Source of the DNA: Rhizobium sp. BK376
Lineage (GTDB): Bacteria; Pseudomonadota; Alphaproteobacteria; Rhizobiales; Rhizobiaceae
Direction of reading: 5' to 3'
Assembly (NCBI RefSeq): GCF_004341625.1
Contig: NZ_SLZG01000021.1
Span: forward strand, 25,447-89,446
DNA: 64,000 bases
Position numbers and translations under genes: made by a program. A model generated the notes under the pieces. That model saw nothing but the letters and a program-made list of their open reading frames with translations. It was not told the DNA's origin and ran no database searches. Below, in pieces: positions 63,801 through 64,000 of the stretch; within the stretch, counting starts at the first letter, position 1; the number at the start of each line of letters is the position of its first letter.

Positions 63801-63909
63801 GCCGATCATTGTGTCAGTCATGGAGAACGCGGCCATGCCGGCTGTCGACATGAAGGTCCCGCTGAAGGTCGATGCGCGCGCCGCAACCAACTGGGACGAG
63901 GCGCACTAG
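60898..63909 (+). CDS. polA: DNA polymerase I
   Basis: Repair and Okazaki-fragment polymerase. The 1003-aa protein has the 5'-3' exonuclease domain (LVDGSGFIFRAFHALPPL, FEADDIIATYA, SSDKDLMQLV, GDSIDNVPGIPGIGPKTA), a 3'-5' proofreading domain with intact ExoI FDTETTSLD, ExoII AQNLKYDYLL and ExoIII YAAEDADVT, and the polymerase with SADYSQIELRVLAH, RRRAKAINFGIIYG and QVHDELIFEV. Full-length and functional by motif. ATG 60898 and 60907 are both possible starts; neither has a strong Shine-Dalgarno sequence. Confidence 0.97.
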   Translation: MLPMKKGDHLFLVDGSGFIFRAFHALPPLTRKSDGLPVGAVSGFCNMLWKLLTSARDTSVGVTPTHFAVIFDYSSKTFRKEIYPDYKANRSAPPEELVPQFGLIREATRAFNLPCIETEGFEADDIIATYARQAAGIGADVTIISSDKDLMQLVTPTIHMYDGMKDKHIGIPDVVEKWGVPPEKMIDLQAMTGDSIDNVPGIPGIGPKTAAQLLEEFGDLDTLLARAGEIKQQKRRETIIANADKARLSRELVSLRTDVPLDLALDALVLEDQNGPKLVGFLKAMEFTTLTRRVAEACQCDAAAIEPSVIKIEWGDKAHGPDLDTGDAVPLVGGASADVQGPSVSVPDKPKFRPDTDAAEPGALVKSRAEAFSTAPIDIASYITIRDVATLDAWIALAIETGLVAFDTETTSLDPMQAELVGFSLAIADNTRDPSGMATRAAYVPLGHKNGVGDLLGGGLVEGQIPMKDALPRLKALLEDTSVLKVAQNLKYDYLLMKRYGIETKSFDDTMLMSYVLDAGANNPHGMDSLSERWLGHTPIAYKDVAGSGKANVTFDLVDISKATAYAAEDADVTLRLWMVLKPRLAAAGLSSIYERLERPLVPVLAHMEERGITIDRQILSRLSGELAQGAARLEDEIYQLAGERFNIGSPKQLGDILFGKMGLAGGTKTKTGQWSTSAQVLEDLAAAGFELPRKIVDWRQLTKLKSTYTDALPGYVHPETKRVHTSYSLASTSTGRLSSSEPNLQNIPVRTAEGRKIRTAFISTPGHKLISADYSQIELRVLAHVADIPQLKQAFSDGIDIHAMTASEMFGVPVEGMPGEVRRRAKAINFGIIYGISAFGLANQLSIERSEAGDYIKKYFERFPGIKEYMESTKAIARDKGYVETIFGRRAHYPEIRSSNPSVRAFNERAAINAPIQGSAADVIRRAMIKMEPALGKAGLGDRVRMLLQVHDELIFEVEDADVERTMPIIVSVMENAAMPAVDMKVPLKVDARAATNWDEAH

Positions 63910-63981
63910 CACTACTTTGGCAGATTAACTCTCAGGTAACGATGATCGGCCATCCTTGGCATTCCAACGAGGGTGCATGGG

Positions 63982-64000
63982 ATGGCAGAGCAGCATGTTG
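63982..64000 (+). CDS. Possible start of a following gene (cut by window edge)
   Basis: ATG 63982 (MAEQHV) has GAGGG about 10 bases upstream and remains open to the window end. Too little is visible for a family call. Confidence 0.3.

Overview
This window looks like a core chromosomal segment of a Rhizobium-type alphaproteobacterium. The evidence is the GC-rich coding sequence, the rimP-nusA-ylxR-infB cluster, the dnaX-ybaB-recR neighbourhood with the SRP RNA gene, recF, kdsB-pheA-cycM, dnaKJ, a cyoABCD-surF1 quinol oxidase cluster, polA, and a RIME1-like palindromic mosaic repeat typical of rhizobia. I see no phage, insertion sequence, CRISPR array, tRNA or rRNA. Almost every gene appears intact. 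infB is cut by the left edge, and a possible gene start is cut by the right edge.

Layout. 1-5.2 kb (minus): rimP, nusA, ylxR and infB, the translation/transcription operon, with a terminator-like hairpin in its leader. 5.3-11.1 kb: a lytic transglycosylase whose 5' end reads in frame through a RIME1-like element, recR, a MOSC protein (plus), a LysE exporter, ybaB, dnaX and ffs (4.5S RNA). 11.2-16.7 kb (plus): a HIT protein, nudC, a WYL regulator, a DUF1127-like small protein, a VOC protein, recF, moeB and a GNAT acetyltransferase. 16.7-24.7 kb: a short valine/isoleucine/leucine-rich leader peptide with an attenuator-like hairpin set in front of a Bcr/CflA transporter, then a D-2-hydroxyacid dehydrogenase, an SH3 protein, a PfkB kinase, an alpha/beta hydrolase, cycM, kdsB and pheA. 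24.8-30.6 kb (minus): dnaJ, dnaK and a class A PBP. 30.6-31.5 kb has no conventional gene but holds three tiny ORFs with strong ribosome-binding sites and a hairpin-rich terminator region. 31.7-41.3 kb: an FAD dehydrogenase, a small membrane protein, a PiT phosphate permease, a Pro/Trp/Arg-rich secreted protein and surF1-cyoDCBA. 41.7-48.3 kb (plus): an MFS transporter, an FbpABC-type iron ABC system and an M20 amidohydrolase. 48.4-55.9 kb (minus): a LacI-controlled operon that joins a PotABCD-type ABC importer to a nucleoside hydrolase and adenine deaminase, an inferred purine nucleoside uptake and salvage unit. 56-64 kb: an M20 dipeptidase, an MHYT-GGDEF-EAL c-di-GMP protein, a MarR regulator, a small RNA candidate with C-rich loops, and polA.

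The most interesting signals are regulatory RNAs and tiny genes rather than new protein families: the BCAA-like leader peptide before an exporter, the sORF cluster at 31 kb, the RIME1-like element inside a coding frame, the anti-Shine-Dalgarno sRNA next to polA, and the operon logic of the nucleoside transporter. All calls come from reading the sequence; no database search was run.
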